From positions 1-64,000 of the forward strand of contig NZ_VLNV01000012.1 in NCBI RefSeq assembly GCF_009765215.1: a stretch of DNA of 64,000 nt. The letters are read 5' to 3'. How positions within the stretch are numbered: position 1 is the stretch's first letter; each line of letters starts with the position of its first letter. Origin of the DNA: Lysobacter prati (GTDB taxonomy: Bacteria; Pseudomonadota; Gammaproteobacteria; Xanthomonadales; Xanthomonadaceae). Shown here one piece after another: positions 26,778 to 35,399 of the stretch. Made by a program: the position numbers and the translations under genes. Below the pieces are notes generated by a model, which was given only the letters and a program-made list of their open reading frames with translations, did no database searches and had not been told where the DNA came from.

Positions 26778-27886
26778 GCGCGGCCGCGCTCGACGTCGCC
26801 CGGGCTGTTGTCGAGCATGCGGTCGTCGCGCAACCGCGCCATGCGCCGGCGCGCGTAGCCCTGCTGGGCACCGGCACGGTGGGCAGCGCGGTGCTGGCGC
26901 GGCTCGCGGCGTGGCAGGGAAACAGCCTCGGCCAGCGGCTGCAGCTGGTGCACGTCGCCAACTCGCGCGCGTCGGCCAGCGACCGCTCGGGCCTGGCGCC
27001 CGCCGAGGCAGCGCAGCGGCTGGCACTGGCGCCACAACTCAGCTCGCTGGAGACCATCGATGCTGCGCTGAGGGGAGATGGCGCCCGCATCGTCATCGAT
27101 GCGACTGCCAGCGAGGTGGTCGCCGAGCGTCATGCGCACTGGTTGCAGCAGGGCATCCACGTTGTCACTGCCTGCAAGATCGGGCAGGGCACTTCGCTCT
27201 CGCGCTGGCGTTCGATCCGTACCGCTGCGGCGATCGGAAGCGCTGGTTATGGTGACAGCGCCACCGTTGGCGCGGGCTTGCCGCTGCTGCGCTCGCTGCG
27301 CGAATTGCAGGCCGGCGGCGATCGTATCCATGCCATCGCCGGCGTGCTGTCCGGTTCGCTGGCCTGGCTGTTCAATCACTACGACGGCATGCGGCCGTTC
27401 TCGGCGCTGGTGCGACAGGCGCGCGACGCCGGCTACACCGAACCGGATCCGCGTGACGACCTTTCCGGCGAGGACGTGCGGCGCAAGCTACTGATCCTCG
27501 CGCGCAGCGCAGGTGTCGAACTCGACGCCGGCGATGTCGAAGTCACCTCGCTGGTGCCGCCGGAACTGGCAATCCTGTCGCGGGAAGCGCTGGATGCCGC
27601 ATTGCCCGCGCTCGACGCGTCGCTGCGCGATCGCTACGCCAGCGCCTACAAGCGTCACGAGAAGCTGCGCTTCATCGCCCGCCTGCGGGACGGCGTCGCG
27701 CGTGTCGGCCTGGAGTCGCTGCCGGCCGACCATCCGCTGGCCGGCGGCGCCGGCACCGACAACCGCGTTGCGATCTGGTCGGATCGCTATTGCAACCAGC
27801 CGTTGGTGATCCAGGGGCCGGGTGCCGGTGCCGAAGTTACTGCCGCTGGCCTGCTGGACGACGCACTGCGCCTGTCCCACCGCTGA
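26774..27886 (+). CDS. hom: Homoserine dehydrogenase (ThrA/MetL-type catalytic domain)
   Basis: A 370-residue NAD(P)-dependent homoserine dehydrogenase making homoserine, the substrate of the metX product. The Rossmann motif is LLGTGTVGSAV (residues 31-40). The catalytic domain shows AGYGDSATVGAGLPLLR and AGVLSGSLAWLFNHY. It lacks both the aspartokinase part of ThrA/MetL and the C-terminal ACT domain of many stand-alone Hom proteins, so feedback by threonine is not expected from this copy. The start overlaps the metB stop. Control is presumably through the SAM-I riboswitch. Confidence 0.92.
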   Translation: MSAAALDVARAVVEHAVVAQPRHAPARVALLGTGTVGSAVLARLAAWQGNSLGQRLQLVHVANSRASASDRSGLAPAEAAQRLALAPQLSSLETIDAALRGDGARIVIDATASEVVAERHAHWLQQGIHVVTACKIGQGTSLSRWRSIRTAAAIGSAGYGDSATVGAGLPLLRSLRELQAGGDRIHAIAGVLSGSLAWLFNHYDGMRPFSALVRQARDAGYTEPDPRDDLSGEDVRRKLLILARSAGVELDAGDVEVTSLVPPELAILSREALDAALPALDASLRDRYASAYKRHEKLRFIARLRDGVARVGLESLPADHPLAGGAGTDNRVAIWSDRYCNQPLVIQGPGAGAEVTAAGLLDDALRLSHR

Positions 27887-27893
27887 GGCGACA

Positions 27894-27987
27894 ACGGGGC
27901 TCCAGAACCGGGATCAGGGCACCTTTCCGCCGCCCCCGATCGGGCCCTGCCAACACCTGCCTGAAAGGTGATCCGAGCCCGTTTTTT
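27894..27987 (+). terminator. Long imperfect stem-loop with T-tract after hom
   Basis: Eight bases after the hom stop a 5' arm containing ACGGGGCTC, GGAT and CACCTTTC pairs with a 3' arm GAAAGGTG, ATCC, GAGC, CCGT, ending in TTTTTT at 27982-27987. The loop side holds the small palindrome CCCGATCGGG. It is best read as the intrinsic terminator of the met operon. Confidence 0.6.
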
Positions 27988-28096
27988 GGGGGCGGCTTTG
28001 TCGCATTGCGGGCCATGTCCCTTCCGATAGACTTGCCGCCGGGTCTTCTCCGTGGGGACGGGGCGCCCGCATACGGAAGCCATCAAGGGGATAAGG

Positions 28097-30067
28097 ATGA
28101 AGGCGATTCAAGCGTTGGCATTGGCGTGTGCGATTCTGGCGGTCGGGGGGTGTGGCGGCAAAGGCGGAGGCAAGGCGAAAGCAGCACCTACGCCTTCTAC
28201 ACCTGCACCGGCACCCGCACCGGCCGCGACCGTCTCGGTCTCCATCAGCACACCGGCCATTTCGGGAGACGTCATTCTCGGCGATGACTTCAGGGCCTCG
28301 GTCGGCGGCAACTGGGTCGGCAACAACCTCGGTGCGAACCAGGTCTACCTGCAGGTCAGCGACAGCGCCGGTACGTTCACGACGCCCGCCGCCCAGGTTG
28401 CCGACGTCAGCGGCTTCAACTACGCCCTTTCGCTGTCCAGCAGCGTTACGCCTGGAAACCGCAGCGGCACCCTCACTGTCAGGGCGTGCAAGGACGCGCA
28501 GTGCGCGCAGCCTTACAGCAACGCCTCGGCGACGGTCGGCTACCAGTTGCAGGTGTCTGAACCGTCGGTCGGCGTGGCCATCACTTCTCCGGCCCTTGTC
28601 GAGTCCGTGGACCTGGGCGACAACTTCCGGACTGCGGTCAGCGGCACCTGGACCGCGACGCACCTGGGCACGAACAAGGTCTATCTGCAGGTCAGCGACA
28701 ACGCCGGCACGTTCGCCACGCCAGCGCCGCAGCTGGTTGTGGGGGGTGGCAGCACGTTCGATTTCCCGCTTGGCCTGGTGCAAGGACTGGCGACTGCGCC
28801 GCGCAGTGGCTTGTTCACCGTCCGTGCCTGCCGGGACGCGATGTGCATACAGCCCTACAAGGATGCGATCGCGTCGATCGGCTACCAGTTGCAGATCATG
28901 CGCATCGACGAGTGGGAGACGCACCAGCGCAATGCCGCGCACGACGGCTATGTGCCGATCACCCTGGATCCTTCGAAGTTCGCCAAGGCCTGGGAATGGA
29001 AGTACGTGCCGGCCTCCGGGTCTGTCAACAGTATCAATGCCGTCGCCACCAGCAACGGTTCTGTCTATGTCAGTACCGGGGCCTATTTCACCGAGGGCAG
29101 GATGTACTCGCTGAACGAAGACACCGGGCAGCTGCGCTGGAACGTGTCGTTCGGCGTCCAGCCAGGACTCAACCCGCCCGCCTACCATGACGGACGCATC
29201 TACATCGCCACGACCGGACACCAGGACACGTACCTGTGGTCGTTCGATGCGACCGATGGCTCGTTCAAGTTCAAGGCGCCGTTCGATGGCCAATGGCCGG
29301 CCGTGCTCGCGCCGACCGCCTATGACGGGCAGGTCTACGTCAACGGCGGCTACTACGGCGGATCCGTCTACGCCTACAACCGGATGGACGGCACCCGCCT
29401 GTGGGTGGGCAACAGCGGCGGCGGCGACGACATGTCGACGCCGGCCGTCGACGCAAACAGTGCGTACTACCACACGGGCGCGTCGCTGGTGATCTGGGAC
29501 CGGCTGACGGGCCAGACCGTCGCCAACATCGCAGATCCGTTCGCAACTTCCTCCGGGTACTCCTATCACGGCTCGCCGATGCTCGGTGGGCGCAACAACG
29601 TGATCGCATTCGCCGGCTCGGCATTCAGCGGAACGGCCTCCCCGAGTGGAGAGCACTACGATCAACGCGTGCTGTCCAGCTTCAACATCGGCACGAAGGC
29701 CTGGGAATGGGCCACCCGGGATGCGTACCTGACCCACCCCGCCGTCGCCAAGGGCGTCATCTACGCCGCCCGCAACCGGCCCAACTATCTGGATGCGATA
29801 GACGAAGCGACCGGCCGGATCCTGTGGAGCTGGTCGCCCATGCCCGACCAGGGCGACACCGAGTTCCACCGCAACATCATCGTGACCCGTAACCTGCTGT
29901 TCGTCAGCACCAATGTGGCGGTCTATGCGATCGACCTGGCCACGCACAAGCCGGTCTGGCGCTATCCGGTTCCGGGCATGCTGGCGATTTCGGCCAACCG
30001 CACGCTGTATATCTCCAGTGGTGCTACCAGCAGCGCCGGCACCCTGATCGCGATCAAGCTCAAGTAA
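28097..30067 (+). CDS. PQQ-propeller-type lipoprotein with two N-terminal repeat domains
   Basis: A 656-residue lipoprotein: signal peptide with lipobox AVGGC (C19), then a Pro/Ala linker. Two copies of an about 110-residue domain follow, at about 45-155 and 156-265. Both have YLQVSDxAGTF, a late RACxDAxCxQPY, and end in GYQLQ. Residues about 280-656 form a propeller-like region of PQQ/BamB type with repeats such as GSVYVSTGAYF, YSLNEDTGQLRW and AIDEATGRILWSW. No dehydrogenase active site is visible, so a binding or scaffold role is more likely. The ATG at 28097 has AAGGGGATAAGG upstream. The function is unknown. Confidence 0.82.
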   Translation: MKAIQALALACAILAVGGCGGKGGGKAKAAPTPSTPAPAPAPAATVSVSISTPAISGDVILGDDFRASVGGNWVGNNLGANQVYLQVSDSAGTFTTPAAQVADVSGFNYALSLSSSVTPGNRSGTLTVRACKDAQCAQPYSNASATVGYQLQVSEPSVGVAITSPALVESVDLGDNFRTAVSGTWTATHLGTNKVYLQVSDNAGTFATPAPQLVVGGGSTFDFPLGLVQGLATAPRSGLFTVRACRDAMCIQPYKDAIASIGYQLQIMRIDEWETHQRNAAHDGYVPITLDPSKFAKAWEWKYVPASGSVNSINAVATSNGSVYVSTGAYFTEGRMYSLNEDTGQLRWNVSFGVQPGLNPPAYHDGRIYIATTGHQDTYLWSFDATDGSFKFKAPFDGQWPAVLAPTAYDGQVYVNGGYYGGSVYAYNRMDGTRLWVGNSGGGDDMSTPAVDANSAYYHTGASLVIWDRLTGQTVANIADPFATSSGYSYHGSPMLGGRNNVIAFAGSAFSGTASPSGEHYDQRVLSSFNIGTKAWEWATRDAYLTHPAVAKGVIYAARNRPNYLDAIDEATGRILWSWSPMPDQGDTEFHRNIIVTRNLLFVSTNVAVYAIDLATHKPVWRYPVPGMLAISANRTLYISSGATSSAGTLIAIKLK

Positions 30068-30080
30068 GGCCGGCACAGGT

Positions 30081-30104
30081 CCCTCTCCCGCATGCGGGAG
30101 AGGG
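30081..30104. terminator. Palindrome after the propeller lipoprotein gene
   Basis: A perfect 12-bp self-complementary sequence CCCTCTCCCGCA/TGCGGGAGAGGG, 14 bases after the stop codon. There is no T-tract, so it is either a weak terminator or a dispersed palindrome of the kind frequent in this group. Confidence 0.45.
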
Positions 30105-30235
30105 GTCCTGGAACCATCGCCACGCACGATGGCGTAGCCCGATCCCGGCTGCGCTTCGCATACCCGGGCTGCGGCGGGGGCTTTTTAACCTGCGGGGCCT
30201 TATCGTAGGCCGCACCCGCCACCCGGACGCCCGCC

Positions 30236-30781
30236 ATGAATTCCCTGCTCAAGCTCTCCGCCGTCGGCTTCATCGCCGCCGCCGCTTTTGCCGCACCGAC
30301 CTATGCCGCGCTCAAGGCCGGCGCCAAGGCTCCCGATTTCACCGCGCCGGCCTACCTCGCCGGTGAGCCCTTCACCTTCAAGCTCGCCGACGCCCTGAAG
30401 AAGGGTCCGGTCGTCGTCTACTTCTTCCCGGCCGCGCACACACCGGGCTGCAACCTCGAGGCGCACCTGTTCTCCGAGGCTGCTGGTGAATTCAAGAAGC
30501 AGGGCGCGACCCTGATCGGCATCACCGCCGGCAACACCAGCGAGCTGGCCGCGTTCTCGAAGGAAACCGAGCATTGCGGCGGCAAGTTCCCGGTCGCCGC
30601 CGACAACGGCGCCAAGATCGCCAAGCAGTACGACGCGATCCTGGCGCAGAAGCCGGAGTGGTCCGATCGCACGTCCTACGTGATCTCGCCGCAGGGCACG
30701 ATTGTGCATGCCTACTCGGAGCTCAAGCCGAACGAGCACGTCAAGGAAACCCTCGACGCCGTCAAGGCGCTGAAGAAGTAA
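30236..30781 (+). CDS. Exported peroxiredoxin (AhpC/TSA, Bcp-like)
   Basis: A 181-residue thiol peroxidase with a signal peptide (cleavage likely near residue 24, after PTYA), so it acts in the periplasm. The peroxidatic motif is FFPAAHTPGCNLEAH, matching the PxxxTxxC pattern with C72. A second Cys, C114 in TEHCGG, could be the resolving Cys. Most Bcp-type peroxiredoxins are cytoplasmic, so export is the notable feature. The reductant is unknown. It is convergent with the receptor gene at 30831, with a strong hairpin in between. Confidence 0.9.
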   Translation: MNSLLKLSAVGFIAAAAFAAPTYAALKAGAKAPDFTAPAYLAGEPFTFKLADALKKGPVVVYFFPAAHTPGCNLEAHLFSEAAGEFKKQGATLIGITAGNTSELAAFSKETEHCGGKFPVAADNGAKIAKQYDAILAQKPEWSDRTSYVISPQGTIVHAYSELKPNEHVKETLDAVKALKK

Positions 30782-30795
30782 CCATCGCTTCGCTG

Positions 30796-30822
30796 GCCCG
30801 GGGCAGAGACTCTGCCCCGGGC
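30796..30822. terminator. Bidirectional terminator-like hairpin
   Basis: A perfect 12-bp stem GCCCGGGGCAGA / TCTGCCCCGGGC with a three-base loop between two convergent genes. A T-tract is lacking on both sides. Position and stability suggest it serves both. Confidence 0.6.
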
Positions 30823-30830
30823 ATCGCAAC

Positions 30831-33020
30831 TCAGAAGTCCTTGCGCAGTTCCAGTTCCCACGAGCGCGGCTCGCCGAGATAGGCCATGTCGTTGCTGATC
30901 GCATAGGCGATGAAGTCACGGTCGCCCAGGTTGCGCCCGCGCACGGTCAGGCTGGTGGCCGCGTCCAGCTGCCAGCGCAGGTGCGCACCGAACACCCCGT
31001 ATCCCGCGGCCTTGGTCGAATTGGCCGAGTCGGCGTAGCGCGATGAGAGCGCGCGCAGGTCGATACCGGTCGTCCACTGCGGCGCGAAGGCATAGTCCAG
31101 CCACAGGTTGGCGATCCGCGACGGCGTGTTGGTCGGACGATTGCCGGCGCGCGACACCGGCACGCCGCCGACGCTCTCGTAGAAATCGTCGAGCGTGGCA
31201 TCGACCCAGGCCAGGTTGCCGCTGATCGACAGGTCCTGAAGCGGTTTCATGCCGAAGGCGAGTTCGACGCCGCGCGAGGATTGCTGGCCAACCGGCAGCG
31301 TCTGTCCCGGATTGGCCGGGTCGGTGATCGCCAGGTTCTCGCGCACGATGCGGTACGCGGCGAGCGTGGCGTAATTGCGGGCATCGGCGGACTGGAACTT
31401 GGCGCCGACTTCCTCCTGCCGTCCGGTGCTCAGGTCGAAATCGCGCAAGGTGGCGAAGTTGGCCGTGGTCAGGATGCCCGCGGGCGGGTCGGCGGAGGTC
31501 GCGACCTGGACGTACGTGCTCAGCGAAGGCGTCCATGCGTAATCCAGCGCAACACGCCCGGTGGTCGGGGCGTAGTCGTGCTGGAAGCGCGCCGGGTTGG
31601 TCGTACTGACCGCGCGATGGTTGACGACATCCAGGTCGATCCAGTCGTGGCGCAGGCCGGTCAGTAGCGACAGTTGCGGGCTCAGGTGCGTCAGGTTCTC
31701 GACGAACAATGCCTGCGAATGCAGCCGGTTGGTGCGGTCCGGGCGATAGACCTGCTCGGCACCCGGCACGTCGAAGAAGCTGCCCGGCGTGACCGCGTCC
31801 AGCGGCACCGTGTCGACCACACCCGGCAGCGACAGCGGGAAGCGCGTCTGCCGGTTGTAGCTGACATCGACGCCGGCGCTCCACTGCGTCGGCAGCGTCG
31901 CCAGCGTGCCTTCGTGCGACCACTCGACGCGGTCGCCGAACAGCTGCTGGTCGTGCCGTTGCAGCAGCGCGCCGGAGCGGATCACGCCCTGCCGGTCGGA
32001 CGTCAGGCGATACGACTCGACGTTGCGGTAATCGCGCAGCGCATCGTAGTGGTAGAGCGTGTTGCGCAGCTGGGTGCGCTCGGACACCTGCCATTCCAGC
32101 AGCGAACGCGCCCAGAGCACCTGCTGGCCGTAATGGCCGTCGGCGACGTTGTAGTTGCTGGTGCGGGTGGCGTCGAGGACGCGCAGGTGGCCGTCCTCGC
32201 GATAGGCCGGCGTGCCCCAGTACGGCCGTTCGCTGTCTTCGTCCTGGTACTCCAGCGCCAGGGTGTGGCTGAGGTTGTCGCTGATCCGGTCGAGCCACGA
32301 CAGCGCCAGCGTCGCCGACTCACGCCGGTTGCGATCGGCCCAGCCATCGCTGTGCGACCAAGCAGCATCGGCACGGATGGCGTTGTGGGCGCTGTCGCCG
32401 CCGATGCGCTGGTTGGTTCCGCCGGCGATCACGGCGCTGCCGAAGGAGCCGGCGGTGGCGAGCAGCTGCGTGCTGTCGCGATCGAGCCGGGCGACCTTGC
32501 TGACGTAGTTGATCGAACCGCCGACCGCGCCGGCGCCGTAGAGGAAGCTGGACGGGCCGCCGATAGCCTCGACGCGTTCGTAGATCCAGCCATCGACCGG
32601 GCGTGCGGCGATCGCGTCGTACTGCACGCCGATGCCGTTGAACAGCTGGGTGATCTGCGCGCCGGAGAATCCGCGCCAGGTCACCGCGTTGCCGTTGCCC
32701 GGCGGCGAGGCCACCGCCAGTCCGGGAATGCCGAACAGCGCTTCCTGGGTGGTGCGGACGCCGCGGTCGTCCATGGTCGAACGGTCGACGACGGTGATCG
32801 AGGCAGGGGTTTCCTGCACGGTCATTTTCAGGCGCGTGCCGGTGGCGGCGGACTCATCGAGCGGGCTGGCCATGCCAGCGACCTCGACGCGATCGAGCGT
32901 CGTGGCATCGGGGTAGGCATCGCCGGTGGCCTCATCGGCTTGGGCCATCAGCGGGAGCGCGCAGGCAAGCGCGGTCGAGATCGCCACGCACAGGCGCGAC
33001 GAACGGAAAAGGGAAGACAT
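30831..33020 (-). CDS. TonB-dependent siderophore-type receptor
   Basis: A 729-residue outer membrane receptor of the ferrisiderophore (FhuA/FpvA-like) class, different from the trio at the left edge. A signal peptide ending MAQA is followed by a TonB-box region TTLDRVEVAG. The plug domain has VQETPASITVVDRSTMDDRG and GGPSSFLYGAGAVGGSINYVSK, and the barrel ends WELELRKDF with the terminal Phe. The start MSSLFRSS has GGAGTTCC upstream. The DUF2946 gene lies 71 bases upstream on the same strand. Either iron or copper chelates could be the substrate; neither is shown by the sequence. Confidence 0.92.
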   Translation of the reverse strand: MSSLFRSSRLCVAISTALACALPLMAQADEATGDAYPDATTLDRVEVAGMASPLDESAATGTRLKMTVQETPASITVVDRSTMDDRGVRTTQEALFGIPGLAVASPPGNGNAVTWRGFSGAQITQLFNGIGVQYDAIAARPVDGWIYERVEAIGGPSSFLYGAGAVGGSINYVSKVARLDRDSTQLLATAGSFGSAVIAGGTNQRIGGDSAHNAIRADAAWSHSDGWADRNRRESATLALSWLDRISDNLSHTLALEYQDEDSERPYWGTPAYREDGHLRVLDATRTSNYNVADGHYGQQVLWARSLLEWQVSERTQLRNTLYHYDALRDYRNVESYRLTSDRQGVIRSGALLQRHDQQLFGDRVEWSHEGTLATLPTQWSAGVDVSYNRQTRFPLSLPGVVDTVPLDAVTPGSFFDVPGAEQVYRPDRTNRLHSQALFVENLTHLSPQLSLLTGLRHDWIDLDVVNHRAVSTTNPARFQHDYAPTTGRVALDYAWTPSLSTYVQVATSADPPAGILTTANFATLRDFDLSTGRQEEVGAKFQSADARNYATLAAYRIVRENLAITDPANPGQTLPVGQQSSRGVELAFGMKPLQDLSISGNLAWVDATLDDFYESVGGVPVSRAGNRPTNTPSRIANLWLDYAFAPQWTTGIDLRALSSRYADSANSTKAAGYGVFGAHLRWQLDAATSLTVRGRNLGDRDFIAYAISNDMAYLGEPRSWELELRKDF

Positions 33021-33091
33021 CGGGAACTCCAAAGCACAAGGGGCACGCGGCGGCGTCGCCGCATGCAGGGATCAGGAAGGCGTCTTGTGTT

Positions 33092-33502
33092 TCAGAGGGC
33101 GAGTGGCGGCCCGCGTGAGCCGAGTCCGCAGGGATGCCAGCGTGCCCATGGCAACGGTGTCCGTCGCGGTGGCGCCTGCCGTTGCCGCGCGACCGCGGCC
33201 AAGGCGAACACCACGCACAGCACCAGCGCGACCAGCGTATTGAGCACCGGGCAGTAAGCGCAGTCCTGCATCGGCAGGTCGCCGACGGGTTTGGGCGTGA
33301 TCGGGTCGACTGGGTTGGCGTCGCCGGCCGACACCTTCACCAGCTTCAGGCCAGCCATGGTGCACATCTGGGTCCAGACGCCGCCGTCGCGGGCGCCGGA
33401 CATTCCGGCCAGCAGTCGGCCGACCGTCGGCATGAGCAGGAGCAGCAGCATGGCGGCCAGCGCCAGCAGGCTCATTCGACGGTGGAAGGCGGAGTGGCGC
33501 AT
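33092..33502 (-). CDS. DUF2946 family protein
   Basis: A 136-residue protein with an N-terminal signal or anchor (LLALAAMLLLLLMPTVGRLL), a conserved CTMAG segment, the QDCAYCPVL motif with two Cys, and a second membrane stretch (LVALVLCVVFALAAVA). This matches the DUF2946 family, whose genes are often found beside TonB-dependent receptors and copper-related genes. The Cys and Met residues could bind a metal, which is inference. The start at 33502 follows family length. It lies upstream of the siderophore-type receptor gene, probably in one operon. Confidence 0.8.
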   Translation of the reverse strand: MRHSAFHRRMSLLALAAMLLLLLMPTVGRLLAGMSGARDGGVWTQMCTMAGLKLVKVSAGDANPVDPITPKPVGDLPMQDCAYCPVLNTLVALVLCVVFALAAVARQRQAPPRRTPLPWARWHPCGLGSRGPPLAL

Positions 33503-33576
33503 GGGGTGGCGAATTATAGCGGACCAGGTTGCCTGGTCGGCCCGCGACGTTTTCGCCGGTTGCCCGGATCCCGTTC

Positions 33577-34827
33577 CTATTTCCGCAATTCGGCGACCAC
33601 CGCCGCATCGACCGCCTTCGCTTGCCCGCCGTGCCGTTGCCGCAGCCATGTCGCGAGCGCGGCGATCTGCGCATCGTCGAGGTCGTCGGCGAAACCGGGC
33701 ATGTCCTGCATGCGGGCCAGGCCGGGAAAGTCGTGCTCCGGCAAGCCATCGAGGATCGCGACGATCAGGTTGTGCGGATTGCTGTCGTGCACGGCGGTAT
33801 TGCATTGCAGGCTCACGGCGACGTTGGGCACGCCTTCGCCGTCGCGGCCATGGCAGCCGGAGCACAGGTCCAGGTAGTGGCGCTGCCCCGGGCCCGCTGC
33901 CGTCGCGGCAGCGGTCACCACCTTCGGCGGCAGCGGGGCGTCTCCGAGCAGGTACACCGCAATCGCACGCACGTCATCACGACTCAGGCGACTGGTGGAC
34001 AGATTCACCACGCGCAGCATCTCGTCCGACGCTACCGCCTGTGCGCTGACGCCGGTCGACAGGTACTGCTGCAACGACGCCGCGTCCCAGCCGCGCGCGG
34101 CCAGACCATGGGGCGTGATGTCGGGCGCGGCGAAGCGACCGAGCTTGCTGCTGCCGGCGAGCGGATGGTCGCGGTCGATCTGTCCGAGGCTGCCGCGCGG
34201 GCTGTGGCATTCGCCGCAATGGCCCAGGGTCTCCACCAGGTAATGCCCACGCTTCCAGTCGGCACTGCTGCCCTGCGAGGCCGAGCGCACCTCGGGCCGG
34301 GCGAACAGCAGGTTCCAGCCGTGTAGCGCGGTGCGGATGTTGGCGGGGAAGCGCACGCCGTTCCTGCGATTGGGCACGTTCATCGCCGGCTGATTCATCA
34401 CGAACGCGTAGATCGCATCGCTGTCGGCGCGCGTGATCGTGCGGTACGACACGTAGGGCATCGCCGGATACAGCTGGCGTCCGTCGCGTGCTTCGCCACG
34501 GGTGAGTGCGTGGAAGAAATCGTCGGCGGTGTAACGGCCGATGCCATGCTCGGCGTCGGGCGTGATGTTGGTGCCATGGATGGTGCCGAATGGCGTATGC
34601 AATGGCAGTCCGCCAGCCAGCGGCGCGCCGCCATGGGCGGTGTGGCAGCCGGCGCAGTCGGCGGCGTCTGCCAGATAGCGGCCGCGTTCGATCTGCGCAG
34701 GCGTGGCCGTGACCTTCTGCAACGGTCCGCGATTGGACCACCAGCGCGAGATCCAGCCGATCAGCAGCACGACCAGCACGATCAGCACCAGCCAGGCGAC
34801 GATGCGCTTCCAGCCGACACGGGTCAT
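33577..34827 (-). CDS. Three-heme membrane-anchored cytochrome c
   Basis: A 416-residue cytochrome c with one N-terminal membrane anchor (about residues 9-26) and three heme-binding motifs: CAGCH (58-62), CGECH (204-208) and CSGCH (322-326). This is the layout of the cytochrome subunits that accept electrons from membrane dehydrogenases and molybdenum hydroxylases such as aldehyde or isoquinoline oxidoreductases. The start codon overlaps the stop of the 2Fe-2S subunit gene (ATGA). It therefore most likely carries electrons from that enzyme to the respiratory chain. Confidence 0.93.
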   Translation of the reverse strand: MTRVGWKRIVAWLVLIVLVVLLIGWISRWWSNRGPLQKVTATPAQIERGRYLADAADCAGCHTAHGGAPLAGGLPLHTPFGTIHGTNITPDAEHGIGRYTADDFFHALTRGEARDGRQLYPAMPYVSYRTITRADSDAIYAFVMNQPAMNVPNRRNGVRFPANIRTALHGWNLLFARPEVRSASQGSSADWKRGHYLVETLGHCGECHSPRGSLGQIDRDHPLAGSSKLGRFAAPDITPHGLAARGWDAASLQQYLSTGVSAQAVASDEMLRVVNLSTSRLSRDDVRAIAVYLLGDAPLPPKVVTAAATAAGPGQRHYLDLCSGCHGRDGEGVPNVAVSLQCNTAVHDSNPHNLIVAILDGLPEHDFPGLARMQDMPGFADDLDDAQIAALATWLRQRHGGQAKAVDAAVVAELRK

Positions 34828-35399
34828 GGCGCACGCTCCTTGCTGCCGCGCTCATTCACCAGTCCCGGCGTGGCCAGCACCACCGCCTTCACCGCCTGGT
34901 AGTAGCGCACGTAGCCGGTGCAGCGGCACAGGTGCGGGTTCAACGCCTCGCTGATGGTGTCCTCGACCTGGTCGGGGTTGATCGGCGACTTGCGCAGTCG
35001 CTCCAGCAGCACGGTGGCGGCATTGACGAAACCCGGCGTGCAATAGCCGCACTGGAAACTGAAGTGGTCGAGGAAGGCCTGCTGTACCGGCGACAGCTCG
35101 ACGATCGTGCCCGCGCTGTCGCGCTTGGCATGGCCTTCGACGGTGCGGATGCGCTTGCCTTCGAAATAGTGCGCCCCGGTGATGCAACTGCGCACTTCGC
35201 GCGGGCCACGCTCGTCGTCGACGATCACCGTGCATGCTCGGCACACGCCCTGGCCGCAGCCCAGGCGCGTGCCGGTCAGTCCCAGGTATTCGTGCAGGAC
35301 GTCGAGCAGCATCATGTCCTCGGGCACTTCGATCGGGCCGTGGCTGATGCCATTGATCTGCAGCGACAGCGGCCGCAGCGGCGCAGGAAGCGTGCTCAT
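34824..35399 (-). CDS. 2Fe-2S subunit of a xanthine dehydrogenase-family enzyme
   Basis: A 191-residue small subunit with two iron-sulfur clusters. The plant-type ferredoxin cluster uses C48, C53, C56 (GCGQGVCRAC) and C72. The second cluster uses C117 and C120 (CGYC) and C158 and C160 (CRC). Such subunits pass electrons from the molybdenum site of IorAB/aldehyde-oxidase-type enzymes. Its start overlaps the stop of the large-subunit gene and its stop overlaps the cytochrome start, so all three are translationally coupled. Confidence 0.94.
   Translation of the reverse strand: MSTLPAPLRPLSLQINGISHGPIEVPEDMMLLDVLHEYLGLTGTRLGCGQGVCRACTVIVDDERGPREVRSCITGAHYFEGKRIRTVEGHAKRDSAGTIVELSPVQQAFLDHFSFQCGYCTPGFVNAATVLLERLRKSPINPDQVEDTISEALNPHLCRCTGYVRYYQAVKAVVLATPGLVNERGSKERAP

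Noticed and set aside
27894-28096. Possible second riboswitch (cyclic-di-GMP type) before the propeller lipoprotein gene
   Set aside because: The conserved GEMM core bases are not present. The long hairpin with a T-tract is accounted for as a terminator of hom.
27914-30127. 737-codon open frame on the minus strand opposite the propeller lipoprotein
   Set aside because: Its sequence has low-complexity Arg/Val/Asp composition and no motif, while the plus strand has a lipoprotein signal, repeats and a ribosome site.
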